DNA of 56,057 nucleotides from positions 1 to 56,057 of the forward strand of contig JAKSPT010000018.1 of the NCBI GenBank assembly GCA_024404495.1. Direction: 5' to 3'. Under the pieces are notes generated by a model. It had not been told where the DNA came from. It saw nothing but the letters and a program-made list of their open reading frames with translations, and searched no databases. The position numbers and the translations under genes were made by a program. The DNA is from Lachnospiraceae bacterium (GTDB taxonomy: Bacteria; Bacillota; Clostridia; Oscillospirales; CAG-272). How positions within the stretch are numbered: the first letter of the stretch is position 1; each line of letters starts with the position of its first letter. Positions 25,962 through 35,800 of this stretch are shown here, one piece after another.

Positions 25962-26930
25962 ATGTATTATCTCGGTATTGACCTCGGCGGTACCAACATT
26001 GCGGTCGGTATCGTTGACGAGGATCACAAGATCGTCAGAAAGGGAAGCGTGCCGACGAAAGCCGACCGCGAGCCCGAGGAAATCATCATCGACATGGCGC
26101 GCCTCTGCCGTAACCTTCTGGATCAGGAGGGTATCGCTCTTTCCGAGGTCGCCTACGTCGGCATAGCCGCTCCCGGCAGCGCAAATCCCGCCGAGGGCGT
26201 CATCGAATACGCGAACAATCTCCCCTTCCGTCATTTCGAGATCGCGCGCATCCTGAAAAAGCATCTTGCCGTCGCCACCGTTTACGTCGAAAACGACGCG
26301 AACGCCGCCGCTTACGGTGAGGCGATCGCGGGTGCGGCGAAGGGCACGAAGAACTCGGTCATGATCACGCTCGGGACCGGCGTCGGCGGCGGTATCGTCC
26401 TCGACGGCAAGGTCTACTCCGGCTTCAACTACGCCGGTGCGGAGCTCGGTCACATGGTCATCGAGCACAACGGCAGACAGTGCACCTGCGGCAGAAAAGG
26501 CTGCTTCGAGGCGTACTCCTCCGCCACCGCTCTTATCCGTATGACGAAGGAAAAGCTCGCCGAAACGAAGAGATCCGACACCGTTATGTGGGATATGGTC
26601 GGTTCGATCGACAACGTGAGCGGCAAGACCGCCTTCGCCGCGATGCGGCAGGGCGATAAAGCCGGTGCCGAGGTCTGCGAGACCTATATCTCCTACCTCG
26701 CCGACGGCATCGCAAGCCTCATCAACATCTTCCAGCCCGAGGTCCTTTCGATCGGCGGCGGCATCTGCAACGAGGGTGACCGTCTGCTCGTTCCGCTGAG
26801 GAAAAAGGTGTTTGAAGAGGTCTATAACCGCAGAGCGGATGAAAAGAAGCTGACCAAGCTCGTCATCGCGACCCTCGGCAACGACGCCGGCATCATCGGC
26901 GCCGCGGCGCTCGGCGATTATCTCGCGTAA
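25962..26930 (+). CDS. glcK: ROK-family glucokinase
   Basis: The 322-residue protein begins YYLGIDLGGTNIAVGIVDE (ATP phosphate 1 motif) and has VENDANAAAYGEA, GTGVGGGIVLDGKVYSG, the ROK zinc site HNGRQCTCGRKGCFEAYSS, and LSIGGGICNEGD. ROK kinases with the CxCGxxGCxE motif phosphorylate glucose or related hexoses; glucokinase is the best fit. It lies just after mscL and is followed by a terminator, with no sugar transporter nearby. Confidence 0.92.
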   Translation: MYYLGIDLGGTNIAVGIVDEDHKIVRKGSVPTKADREPEEIIIDMARLCRNLLDQEGIALSEVAYVGIAAPGSANPAEGVIEYANNLPFRHFEIARILKKHLAVATVYVENDANAAAYGEAIAGAAKGTKNSVMITLGTGVGGGIVLDGKVYSGFNYAGAELGHMVIEHNGRQCTCGRKGCFEAYSSATALIRMTKEKLAETKRSDTVMWDMVGSIDNVSGKTAFAAMRQGDKAGAEVCETYISYLADGIASLINIFQPEVLSIGGGICNEGDRLLVPLRKKVFEEVYNRRADEKKLTKLVIATLGNDAGIIGAAALGDYLA

Positions 26931-26944
26931 TTTCGTCAAAAATA

Positions 26945-26974
26945 AAAACGGCATCGTTTTCCGGTGCCGTTTTC
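26945..26974 (+). terminator. Terminator after the glucokinase gene
   Basis: AAAACGGCA pairs with TGCCGTTTT and is followed by CCCTTTT, just after the stop codon. Confidence 0.75.
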
Positions 26975-27020
26975 CCTTTTCGGGGGATCGGTAACATTCA
27001 TTATTGACAGAGGAATCACT

Positions 27021-27737
27021 ATGTTTGCGGGAATCATCAACGGAATCGGCGTTATCGTCGGCGGGCTGATCGGCGCGCTGATCGGCAAGAAACTGCCTGC
27101 GGGCGGCGGAAAAATGGGAGAATCGGTCCTGCTCGGCATGGGGCTCTGCGTCCTCGTGATCGGGATCACCGGGTCGGTTCAGGGCGAGGTCGCGCTGATC
27201 CCGATCCTTGCGGTCGCGCTCGGCACGGTGCTCGGCGAGCTTCTTGACCTCGACGGCAAGCTTCACCGCCTCGGTGAAAAGGCGGAAAAGAAATTTTCCA
27301 AAGGCGGGGAAGGCAAAAAGGGAAGATTTGCCGAGGGCTTCGTGACCGCGTCCCTCCTCTTCTGCGTCGGCGCGATGGCGGTGGTCGGTTCGATCTCCGC
27401 CGGAATGACCGGGGACTACGGCACCATTCTTTCCAAGACCGTCATCGACACCGTGACCGCCGTGATCTTCGGGACGCAGTTCGGCGTGGGGGTCTGCTTC
27501 TCCGCGATCCCGATCTGTCTTTATCAGGGAGGCATCGCCCTGCTCGCCAAAGCGATCGCACCCTTCCTTGAGAACTATCCCGGCGTCATCACCGAGATCA
27601 ACTGCTGCGGCTCGATCCTCATCATCGGCATCGCGCTCAATATGATCTTCGACCGAAAGATCCGCGTGATGAATATGCTCCCCGCGATCCTCTTTGCGGG
27701 GCTCTTCGCGTTCGGCTATTACGCGTGGATAATCTGA
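27021..27737 (+). CDS. DUF554-family membrane protein
   Basis: The 238-residue protein begins MFAGIINGIGVIVGGLIGAL and consists of several hydrophobic segments (LGMGLCVLVIGITGSV, IPILAVALGTVLGELLDLDG, FVTASLLFCVGAMAVVGSI, a C-terminal pair ending FAGLFAFGYYAWII). It matches the DUF554 family of conserved inner-membrane proteins (E. coli YdfK/YqgA-like); the transport role is unproven. The ATG at 27021 with AGAGGA upstream is preferred to an earlier in-frame ATG at 26964. Confidence 0.85.
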   Translation: MFAGIINGIGVIVGGLIGALIGKKLPAGGGKMGESVLLGMGLCVLVIGITGSVQGEVALIPILAVALGTVLGELLDLDGKLHRLGEKAEKKFSKGGEGKKGRFAEGFVTASLLFCVGAMAVVGSISAGMTGDYGTILSKTVIDTVTAVIFGTQFGVGVCFSAIPICLYQGGIALLAKAIAPFLENYPGVITEINCCGSILIIGIALNMIFDRKIRVMNMLPAILFAGLFAFGYYAWII

Positions 27738-27754
27738 AACGGAAAATTGAAAAT

Positions 27755-27795
27755 GAAAAAGGTACTGCCCGAGGACGGTACCTTTTGCTTTTTCG
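27755..27795. terminator. Bidirectional terminator between DUF554 gene and thiT
   Basis: AAAAAGGTAC pairs with GTACCTTTT, with A/T runs on both sides, between two convergent genes. Confidence 0.8.
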
Positions 27796-27796
27796 T

Positions 27797-28483
27797 TTAC
27801 GAGAGCAGCTCTTTTCTGACGGCGGGGATCTTTGAGATGATCGCGGCGGCGGTGACGGTGAGGATGATCTCGGGGATCATGTAGCAGCCGTTGTAGAAGA
27901 GGGAATAGATGAGAGCGAGGCCCGTGCCGTCGAAGGAGGAGAGGATGCCGGAGCTGATCGAGCCGGCGAGGTTTTCCGCCCACGTTCCCCACGCGGAGAG
28001 GTCGAAGATGCCTTCCTCAAAGAACCATTTTCCGTAGGAACCCCAGAGGATATAGCCCGAAAGAAAGTGGCATACGTAGCGGAGGAAGGTCCCGGTCAGC
28101 GCGCCGAGGCAGAGCGAGCGGGTAGGGTGCTTTCTGTCGGTGAAGAGCCCCGAAAGACCGACGAGGCAGTAGGCGAGGATATAGTCGAGCAGGGTCATCA
28201 GGACGGCGAGATACCATATCATCTGATCGTCGCCGGGCAGAAACGCGGCGCTGACCGTGCCGAAGCCGAGGAACATCTGGATCAGGCTGAAAACGAGCGC
28301 AGAGCCCATGCCCCATCTGAAGCCGTGGCGGTAGCCGATCAGAACGAGAGGCAGCATCGCGACGAGCGTGACCGAGCCGCCGAAGGGCATCTGTATGATC
28401 TTGATGACCGAAAAGACGGTGCCGAGCGCGACGAGGATGGCGCATTCGACGAGCGTCTGCGTGCGGGAAGAAGTTTTTTTCAT
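27797..28483 (-). CDS. thiT: ECF transporter S component ThiT (thiamine uptake)
   Basis: The 228-residue protein has six hydrophobic segments and the ThiT fingerprint: TQTLVECAILVALGTVFSVIK near the start (in parts), GYRHGFRWGMGSALVFSLIQM, then FLRYVCHFLSGYILWGSYG. ThiT binds thiamine outside the cell and hands it through the shared ECF energizing module, which is not in this window. The ATG at 28483 has GGAGG 7 nt upstream. A TPP riboswitch and terminator precede it, confirming the substrate. Confidence 0.93.
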   Translation of the reverse strand: MKKTSSRTQTLVECAILVALGTVFSVIKIIQMPFGGSVTLVAMLPLVLIGYRHGFRWGMGSALVFSLIQMFLGFGTVSAAFLPGDDQMIWYLAVLMTLLDYILAYCLVGLSGLFTDRKHPTRSLCLGALTGTFLRYVCHFLSGYILWGSYGKWFFEEGIFDLSAWGTWAENLAGSISSGILSSFDGTGLALIYSLFYNGCYMIPEIILTVTAAAIISKIPAVRKELLS

Positions 28484-28500
28484 ACGAAAACCTCCGATAC

Positions 28501-28535
28501 AAAAATTACCGCAGCGGAACACCACTGCGGTAAAA
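28501..28535 (-). terminator. Riboswitch-controlled terminator before thiT
   Basis: On the minus strand TACCGCAG pairs with CTGCGGTA across a loop of ten bases and is followed by ATTTTTG. It lies between the TPP aptamer and the thiT Shine-Dalgarno, as an expression platform. Confidence 0.8.
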
Positions 28536-28562
28536 ATCAGATCAGAACGAATCCGATGAACG

Positions 28563-28651
28563 ATCTCCCTACGTTGGCATTACCCATATCAGGTTAAAAG
28601 GGACCGGAGAGGGTTTGTTTCCTCTCGCATCTCAGCCTTTCGGCGCCCCCG
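28563..28651 (-). promoter_or_regulatory. TPP riboswitch (THI element)
   Basis: The minus strand shows the two conserved halves of the thiamine pyrophosphate aptamer: GAAAGGCTGAGAT and, after a variable stem, AACCTGATATGGGTAATGCC followed by AACGTAGGGA. It lies about 80 nt before thiT and downstream of a consensus promoter. Binding of TPP should favour the downstream terminator and shut off thiamine uptake. Confidence 0.96.
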
Positions 28652-28674
28652 ATGTTTCACTTACGGTTGACATT

Positions 28675-28703
28675 ATTATAGTACGCCGCTCCGTCCGTGT
28701 CAA
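28675..28703 (-). promoter_or_regulatory. Promoter of the TPP riboswitch-thiT unit
   Basis: Full consensus TTGACA-17 bp-TATAAT on the minus strand, about 25 bp before the aptamer. Confidence 0.9.
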
Positions 28704-28791
28704 GAGGCAAAGCCTTCTTTTTTTCGGAAAAATAATGCAAAATGTTCAAAGAAGACTAACGGGATTGCCGCTTTATTTTTCGTTTTCCTCC

Positions 28792-28820
28792 TTGACGGAA
28801 GCCGAATCGGATGGTATAAT
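28792..28820 (+). promoter_or_regulatory. Promoter of the FSA-type aldolase gene
   Basis: TTGACG, 17-bp spacer, TATAAT, about 40 bp before the start codon. Confidence 0.8.
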
Positions 28821-28861
28821 GAAAGAAGACGAAAATATGATGAAAGAGATGGTCACAATCT

Positions 28862-29545
28862 ATGCTGTATATTCTTGATACCGCCGATACCGAAAAGATC
28901 CGCCGCTATACCTATTATTTCCCGATCGCCGGCGTTACCACGAACCCCACGATCATTTCCAAAGAAAAAAGAGATTTTCTCCCGCTGATCAAGGAGATCA
29001 AGGGCATTGTCGGTGATTCGAGAATGTTCCATATCCAGACGACCTCGCAGGATGCCGACAAGATCATCGAAGAGGCGAAAGCGCTCCGCGAGATCATCGG
29101 CGAGAAGCTGTATATCAAGGTGCCGATCTCGCAGGAAGGTCTCCGCGCGACATGGATGCTGAAGGAACGCGGCTTCAACGTCACCGAGACCGCGATCTTC
29201 ACCCAGCAGCAGGCAATGCTCGCCGCGACCGCCGGTGCCGATTTCGTCGCGCCCTACGTCAACCGTCTGGATAACATCGTCAGCGACGGCGTCAACGTCG
29301 TCTCCGAGATCGTGCAGATGTTCAAGCTGAACGATATCAAGACCAAGGTGCTTGCCGCCTCCTTCAAGACGGTGGAGCAGGTCCACAAGATCGCAATGGT
29401 CGGATGCCAGTCGGTCACCGTCAATCCCGACGTGCTCGATCAGCTGATCTATCATCCGATGACGATGCTCGCCATCGACGACTTCGAGGCGGACTGGAAG
29501 ACCGTCTACGGAAACAAGTCGATCCTCGATCTTATCAAGGAATAA
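28862..29545 (+). CDS. Fructose-6-phosphate aldolase/transaldolase family protein
   Basis: The 227-residue protein starts MLYILDTADTEKIRRYTYYF and has GVTTNPTIISKEK (class I aldolase signature), LYIKVPIS (catalytic Lys), and NVTETAIFTQQQAMLAATAGADFV (in parts). These features match FSA-type short transaldolases, which split or join fructose 6-phosphate or transfer dihydroxyacetone units. The family includes both FSA and transaldolase, and sequence alone does not decide. It is monocistronic, between a promoter and a terminator. Confidence 0.9.
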   Translation: MLYILDTADTEKIRRYTYYFPIAGVTTNPTIISKEKRDFLPLIKEIKGIVGDSRMFHIQTTSQDADKIIEEAKALREIIGEKLYIKVPISQEGLRATWMLKERGFNVTETAIFTQQQAMLAATAGADFVAPYVNRLDNIVSDGVNVVSEIVQMFKLNDIKTKVLAASFKTVEQVHKIAMVGCQSVTVNPDVLDQLIYHPMTMLAIDDFEADWKTVYGNKSILDLIKE

Positions 29546-29557
29546 AAGGAAATATGG

Positions 29558-29586
29558 AAAAGGAGCGGTTCTGCCGCTCCTTTTTT
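29558..29586 (+). terminator. Terminator after the FSA-type gene
   Basis: AAAGGAGCGG pairs with CCGCTCCTTT and is followed by TTTT, 15 bp after the stop codon. Confidence 0.9.
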
Positions 29587-29599
29587 CGTGGGGGAAGTT

Positions 29600-29626
29600 G
29601 CCTCTTTCTCTCTTCGAGAAAGAGGC
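29600..29626. repeat. GAGAAAG-type palindrome before R3 copy 2
   Basis: GCCTCTTTCTC pairs with GAGAAAGAGGC around TCTTC. It belongs to the same hairpin family as those at 13397, 13444, 30156 and 53558, each placed just before an R1 or R3 repeat or within an intergenic array. Confidence 0.6.
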
Positions 29627-29648
29627 TCGGCGAGAAAGAGCAACCAAA

Positions 29649-29756
29649 GGGCGGCGCTGACGATACTTTTTTCAAAAACGAGTTTTTGAGAAAAAGTATC
29701 TAACCGCGCCCTCCCTTTGGGATCCCTCCCGCGGAGGGGAAACGGTTTGCCCTCTC
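29649..29756 (+). repeat. Intergenic repeat R3, copy 2
   Basis: Starts GGGCGGCGCTGACGATAC, carries the palindrome GATACTTTTT...AAAAAGTATC (29662-29700), then TAACCGCGCCCTCCCTTTGG and GGGGAAACGGTTTGCCCTCT. It is nearly identical to 13536-13645. It belongs to the 29546-30381 intergenic mosaic, which contains no supported gene. Confidence 0.75.
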
Positions 29757-29886
29757 GTTTCATCTCTCTGCCGTTTATTCCCGGAACAAAACCCTTGCAC
29801 AGTTCTCCGTCCTCGTTGCAGAGGATCGCACGCGTTCGGATACACCGTAGGGCGGAGTTCAAGGTGCAGCAGACGCGACCGAAGAA

Positions 29887-29915
29887 CGGCGGGGGACAGA
29901 GCCCCCGCCCTACGA
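29887..29915. repeat. Lone GC-rich end of the MITE-like element
   Basis: CGGCGGGGGACAGAGCCCCC followed by GCCCTAC matches the right end of the element at 560-753. A degraded left partner may be the CGTAGGGCGGA at 29846-29856. Confidence 0.55.
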
Positions 29916-29921
29916 CAACGC

Positions 29922-30178
29922 CCAAAGAAACGCGGACGAGAAAGAAGAGCAAGATACATGGAGATGATTTTCAGTATCTTTTGAACCGACTTGATGAGGG
30001 CGGAGCGCTTCGGATAAAGACGAGGTAGCGGCGCGCAATGCGAAGACACCGAGGGAGGCAAATCGGGACAGGAGATTACCCGTAATAATCTCCCCCGGAA
30101 ACAAAGAATCAATATTTGGAGAACCCAAACAATACTTACCCCTTATGCCTCTTTGGTCCTTTCTCTCAGAGAAAGGAC
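29922..30178 (-). repeat. Intergenic repeat R1-R2, copy C
   Basis: Read on the minus strand: hairpin GTCCTTTCTC/GAGAAAGGAC (30156-30178), CCAAAGAGGCATAAGGGGTAAG, GTTTGGGTTCTCC, the GGAGATTA/TAATCTCC hairpin, the conserved core through GTCGGTTCAAAAG (to 29963), a short unique insert, then R2 (29922-29948, TTTCTCGTCCGCGTTTCTTTGG). The same order occurs in copies A and B, with different inserts. It is non-coding and lies downstream of the FSA-type gene in opposite orientation. Confidence 0.8.
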
Positions 30179-30248
30179 ACGCATCCCCCCGCATCCTTTT
30201 TCGGCGGAATGCACACGGAGAAGATGCGGAAATCGGGATTTCTGCCAC

Positions 30249-30277
30249 TTGAAATTCCGGCACGGTTCTGTTATAAT
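30249..30277 (+). promoter_or_regulatory. Promoter of the moxR operon
   Basis: TTGAAA, 17-bp spacer, TATAAT, about 105 bp before the MoxR start codon. Confidence 0.75.
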
Positions 30278-30381
30278 AAAATATGATGCAAAATTTTCGG
30301 AAAAAACGAAACGAAACGGCGTTTTTTCCGTTATAAAAGAAGAGACCGCGTTTCGAAAAAAGACAGAAAGAAGAAACAGGA

Positions 30382-31365
30382 ATGGAAACCAACATCAAAG
30401 AAATGAGCAGGGAAGATTTTGACCGGGTCTGCCGAGTGGCGCAGGACCTGATCCGCAAGACCGAGGAGGTCGTCGTCGGCAAGCACACCGAGATCGTGCT
30501 TCTCGTTACCGCGCTGCTCGCGGGCGGACACGTTCTGATCGAGGACGTTCCCGGCGTCGGCAAGACGACCCTTGCGTCCACGCTTTCCCGCGCAGCCGGA
30601 CTCGATTTCCGCCGCGCACAGTTCACGCCCGACGTAATGGCGTCCGATATCACGGGCTTCAATATCTATAACCGCACCACCGAAAAGTTCGAGTTCCAGA
30701 AGGGTCTGGTCATGACCAACATCCTCCTCGCGGACGAGATCAACCGTGCCTCGCCGAAGACCCAGTCGGCGCTGCTGGAGGCGATGGAGGAGACCCGCGT
30801 CACGGTCGACGGACAGACCTACGACATCCCCGATCCCTTCATGGTCATCGCGACGCAGAACCCGACCGGCTTCGTCGGCACCTATCCGCTGCCCGAGGCA
30901 CAGCTCGACCGTTTTGCAATGAAGATCTCGATGGGCTATCCGACGCCCGACGAGGAAATGGATATCATCTCGGCGAGAAAGACCGAGGACCCCGCAAAGA
31001 AGATCGCAGCCGTCACGAACGGGCAGATCATCAGCTCGCTCCGTGAGATCGTCCGCAATATCACGGTCGATGAGGAGATCTGCCGCTATATCGTCACCCT
31101 CGTCGCCAATACGAGAACGCATCCCAAGATCGCGCTCGGCGCCTCGCCCCGTGCCTCCCTCGCGCTGATGCACATCTCACAGGCATACGCCTTCCTGCAC
31201 GGACGTTCCTTCGTGATACCGGAGGACGTCGCCGCCATCTTCCGTCAGACCGTGGCGCACCGCCTCGTTCTGAAGCAGGAGGCAAAGCTCTCCCGCGTTT
31301 CCGCCAACGACATCCTGACCGAGATCCTCCATACCACCGAGGTTCCCTTTACCGCCAAAAGATGA
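30382..31365 (+). CDS. MoxR-family AAA+ ATPase
   Basis: The 327-residue protein has Walker A EDVPGVGKTTLAS, Walker B ILLADEINRASPKTQSALLEAM (in parts), sensor 1 IATQNPTGFVGTYPLPEAQLDRF, and the MoxR-type lid domain with SPRASLALMH. MoxR ATPases act as chaperones that help assemble or activate partner proteins. Immediately downstream are a DUF58 protein (4-nt overlap) and a membrane transglutaminase, the classic MoxR-DUF58-transglutaminase set. Confidence 0.95.
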   Translation: METNIKEMSREDFDRVCRVAQDLIRKTEEVVVGKHTEIVLLVTALLAGGHVLIEDVPGVGKTTLASTLSRAAGLDFRRAQFTPDVMASDITGFNIYNRTTEKFEFQKGLVMTNILLADEINRASPKTQSALLEAMEETRVTVDGQTYDIPDPFMVIATQNPTGFVGTYPLPEAQLDRFAMKISMGYPTPDEEMDIISARKTEDPAKKIAAVTNGQIISSLREIVRNITVDEEICRYIVTLVANTRTHPKIALGASPRASLALMHISQAYAFLHGRSFVIPEDVAAIFRQTVAHRLVLKQEAKLSRVSANDILTEILHTTEVPFTAKR

Positions 31366-32732
31366 GTAAGATCATTCCGAAGGTCAAACCCGCCCTTTCG
31401 CCCGCCGACGCCGATGGGCAGAAGGAAGAAAAGCGGGAGGCGAAAAAGGCGAAGCCGCGCGCGCCGTTCGCGCTGCTCCCCGGCTTTTTCGGATGGGTCG
31501 TGCTTGCGCTCTTTGCCAGAATCTTCACGCAGGCGCTGTCCTCACCGATCTCGTCGGTGCTTTACGTCTTTATCCTGATCCTTCCGCTGCTCTCCGCCGC
31601 CTACCTCGCGGTCCTGTATTTCACCGTGACGGCGGTCAGCGAGACCGGCGTTCATACCGCCTCGAAAAACGAGCCGGTCCCCTTTACCGTCTGCCTGAAA
31701 AACGCCGGGATCCTCCCGGTGCCGACCGTGGAGGCGGAGGTCCTTCTTCCCGACGCGCACGCCGTGCGCTGCACGAGGGGCTTCAGCATCCTTTCGCTCG
31801 TTCCCTTCGGGACCGGCACGGTCAGTCAGAACGCGGTTTTCCCGTTCCGCGGCAGATACGAGATCGGGATCGAGGCGGTCTGGCTCTACGACCCGTTCCG
31901 TTTCGCGAGGATCAAAAAGAATACCCGCTGTTTCAGCTCCGTCGCCGTTCTCCCCGGCAATACCGAGGAAAAGCTCCCGGAGGGGGTCATCCTTTCGGAC
32001 GACGAGACCGAGAGCAATCAGCTTGATAACGGCGCCGACCGCGCGGAGCTTTCGGATATCCGTCAGTACGTCGCGGGCGACCACATGAAAAACATCCATT
32101 GGAAGCTCTCCACGAAGTCGGAAGAGCTGATGGTCAAGAAATACTCGATGAACAACGGGCGCCTCAACGCTATCTACGCCGACCTCGCCGCGATGGAGGA
32201 GGACCGGAAGGTGATGTGGCGCGAGGACGTGAACGAGTACCTCGCCGACGCCGTCGTGGAGGAGACCCTCGCACTCGCGAAGGCGATATTGCGCCGGGGC
32301 GGGATGTGCTCGGTCGATTACGTGGACGACAGACGCCGCGACGAGGAAAAGAACGTTCCGATGAACGCCGAAAGCGACCTTGAACGCCTCCGCTATCCGC
32401 TCGCCACCGTGCCGATCGCAAGATACGATCAGACGGTCGGGACACTGATCCCCGCAGACGGGCAGATTACCGGGACCTCCCTCTTTTTCGTGACCGGAAA
32501 TCTTTCCGCCGGCTTCCTCCGTGACGTCGGCAGGGTCTCGCAGTCGGTCAGCGGCTCCGAGGGGGGCAGAGTACACGTCATTTACCTCGATCCCACGGTC
32601 ATCCGGAATCCCGAATATAAGGAAAAGACCGAAGCGGAATACCGCGCCGCCGCGGAACACCTCGCGATGGCGGGGGTATCGCTCGACGTGAGAACGCTGC
32701 CGCTGAAGGCCGAGACCTTTGAAGAAGAGTAA
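31362..32732 (+). CDS. DUF58-domain membrane protein
   Basis: The 456-residue protein has a basic N terminus, two membrane helices near residues 38-88 (GFFGWVVLALFARIF; VLYVFILILPLLSAAYLAVL), a beta-rich extracytoplasmic-type region, and the DUF58 signature ELSDIRQYVAGDHMKNIHWKLSTK (in parts). DUF58 is vWA-like and a probable partner of the MoxR ATPase. Its start overlaps the moxR stop (ATGA), so the two are coupled. The function of the system is not known with certainty, but cell-envelope or protein cross-linking roles have been proposed for related operons. Confidence 0.9.
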   Translation: MSKIIPKVKPALSPADADGQKEEKREAKKAKPRAPFALLPGFFGWVVLALFARIFTQALSSPISSVLYVFILILPLLSAAYLAVLYFTVTAVSETGVHTASKNEPVPFTVCLKNAGILPVPTVEAEVLLPDAHAVRCTRGFSILSLVPFGTGTVSQNAVFPFRGRYEIGIEAVWLYDPFRFARIKKNTRCFSSVAVLPGNTEEKLPEGVILSDDETESNQLDNGADRAELSDIRQYVAGDHMKNIHWKLSTKSEELMVKKYSMNNGRLNAIYADLAAMEEDRKVMWREDVNEYLADAVVEETLALAKAILRRGGMCSVDYVDDRRRDEEKNVPMNAESDLERLRYPLATVPIARYDQTVGTLIPADGQITGTSLFFVTGNLSAGFLRDVGRVSQSVSGSEGGRVHVIYLDPTVIRNPEYKEKTEAEYRAAAEHLAMAGVSLDVRTLPLKAETFEEE

Positions 32733-32800
32733 GCGCCGGTACGGCAAAAACGGAAATTTTCCCACTTTGACCTTCCGTTCTGACGGAAGAAGGACGGTAC

Positions 32801-35800
32801 ATGGATAACAACGAAAATAACCTTTCCGCTCCGGAAGCACCCGCGCAGGACACGGGGACTCCCGCCGCTTCCCCGAAAAAGGGAAAGAAGCAGAAGGCGG
32901 TAAAGGCAAACAAAAAGAAGAAAAAAGAGAAAAAGGAAAAGCCGGAGGGACTGACCCCCACCGTATTTCTCGAACAGAAATACGGCGCCGCGGTCCCGAC
33001 TGTCGGTCTTTTTCTGCGCGCGCTGGTCGCCGCCGTCACGGCGTTCGGCTTTGCCGCGATGTTCTACGAGGCGATCTGTGAGGACACCGCAAGAGGAATG
33101 CTCTTCCTCACGGCTCTCGTCTTCGCGGCGCTGACCGCGCTCTGCTTCCTCGGAAAGAAGCGGAAGCTTCTCGGCACGGTGCTCATTGCCGTCGGGATCG
33201 CGCTCCCCGTTCTGCTCGCTCTGAAGGGGGACGGGATTTCTCTGATCCCGGACGCCTTCGCGAGCTTCTGGAATCAATTAAACGGTACGCTCGAAAAATA
33301 CGGCTTTACCCCGATCGTCGGGTTTATCGGCACGGGCGTTGCTTACGCCGATTGGACGCTCTGCGCGTTTTACTGGATCACCGCCGTGACCTCGGTCATT
33401 CTGACCGCCTCGGTCGCGCGCCGCGTGAAGCTTTTCCCGGTCGTCTGCCTGTGTGTGGTCTTTTTCACGATCCCCTTCACCTATAATCTCGTGACCGATG
33501 CCTTCGGTTTCCTCTTTACCGTGGCGGGCATCGCCGCGCTCCTCATTTCCTTCCTGTCCGAGAAGAGCCGCGCGCCGAAGACGAAAAAGCACGCGGTGAA
33601 ACAGGGCAAGCCGGAAGGAAAGCTGACCAAGGAAGAAAAGAAAAAAGCAGCCGTTTCCGCGAAGGCGAAAAAGCTCGCCGCAAAGGCCGCGCCGAAGAAA
33701 ACGAAAGCGGAAAGAGCTGCCGAAAAAGCCGCGAAAAAAGCGGAAAAGAAAGCAAGCGAAGAAGCAAGGACCGACTTTCCGGGCGGCTTCACCGCGGCGG
33801 TCAGCCTTCTCCTCTGCCTCGCGATCCTGCTCCCGATCTACGCCGGCTATAACGAGCCGTGGAAGGATATTCCCTCGATCAGCAAGAAGATGGAATACAC
33901 CCGCGAGGTCGTCACCGCGATCCTGACCGGACAGCCGATCGACCCCAATTTCCGGGGCTACGATCCCACCGACGAGCGCGAGGTCACGGCGTCAAAGCGC
34001 AAGTTCGAGATGATCCCGCTCTATCAGGTCAACGCGGGCTACGAGGTTCCGGTGTATCTGAGGAACTGGGTCGGCGGGGACTACGAAAACGGCGCGTGGA
34101 AGGGCATTTCCAAAGCGAACCGGAATTCGTATCTGAATACTTTCCCCGATTTTGACGGCGATTCGATCACCGGTACGGTGCTCGGCTATATGCTCCCCGG
34201 CACGATCTATTCCTCCCAGACCAAGCAGTACGGCTATTACCGCAGCGACGTGACCGTCCGCCGTCTGGAGGATTCCTATACCCGTTCTCTCCCCATCCCG
34301 GTGCGTCCTTTGCAGACGGGCGGCGTGCCCGAACTGAAGGCGGTTCCCGGCATGGAGGACGCGCTCCCCTCGGTCACCGCCTACTACGACGGCGTGTTTC
34401 TGACCGACCTCAAGGAGAGCGTCGGTGAGGCGCACACCGTGACCGCGCTCCTTCCCGCCTACGACGATTCCCGCTTCCTCTCCTCCTTCCCGAGCCTGCT
34501 TGACAAGCTGGCGACCTCCCGCGAGATCATTGACGTTGTCTCAAGCATCGGCTGGGACGATTCCTATCTGACCCCCTACGTGATTGAGAATCTGAAGGAA
34601 TACCCGATCCTCGAAGCCTATCTCTCCGACGAGACAGAGATGAAGCGGATCTCGGAGTTTTACGAACAGCTGCAGCGCTACGAAAGCTACGTTGACAGCC
34701 ACTACACCGAAAAAGCGGACAGCAAGACCGCGCGCACCGCGGCGCGCCGCATCGCTTTCAACGCTCTCGCGGATATCGGCAAGAAGCCTTCGAGCAATCT
34801 GGAGGCGGCGCAGACGGTCGGGCAGATGGCAAAGGACCCGCGCAATTTCGCGTTCATTCACGAAATCGTGCTTGAAGTCGTGCAGTATCTTGCCGACACC
34901 TGCAGCTACACCCTCACCCCCGAGCCCTATCACGGCAATCTGACCGATCCGGTCGATATCTTCCTCGACGGCAATCGGCAGGGATACTGCGTCCAGTACG
35001 CGACCGCCGCCTGCGTCATGCTCCGCGAGCTCGGCATCCCGACCCGCTACGTGGAGGGCTACGTGACCGGAAAGCTCCGCCGTGCCGGATCGCCGGCGGC
35101 GGGAATCGGCTCCTGCACCGCGACCGTTCTCGATTCCGACGCGCACGCGTGGATCGAGATCTATATCCCCGGCTTCGGCTGGATGGATTACGAAACGACC
35201 GAAACCTTTACCGACACCTTCTACGGCACCGGCGGTTCCGGAACGACCGACGATCCCGATCCGTGGCAGAGGGAGACCGAACCGTACGAAACCGAGCCGC
35301 TCATAGAGGACACCGAAACGACCGATCCCGACGAGACGAGACCGCCGAAGGAGACCGAGCCCGAGACTGACGAGGAGGGCAATCCCGTGGAGGAGACCGA
35401 CCCGCTCGCCTTCCTCCCGCTGCTGATCGTCGTGGGCGTCATCGCCGTTGCCGCTGCGCTCTTCTTCCTCATCCGCTCGATCCGTGAAAAGCGCCTGATC
35501 GCGAGGGAAAGCCTTGCCGCCTGCGTCAACGAGTCGCTGCACGGCGAGCCGGGCGATTACGACCGCACCCGCTTCGGGCATACGCTCAACGACCGTATCA
35601 ATGCCGTCTGCGCGATCACCGGTATGGAGCGCGGCAAAAACGAGCTTGCGGAGGACTACGCCGCCCGCATCGACGCGACCCTTGCCGAGACGCCCGACGC
35701 GCCCTATTTCCTCCACTCCTTCACCGAGATCGTCCCGCTGATGGAAAAAGCCGAGTTCGGCGCGCCCCTCGACGCAAACGAACTGCATGTCCTCGCGGAA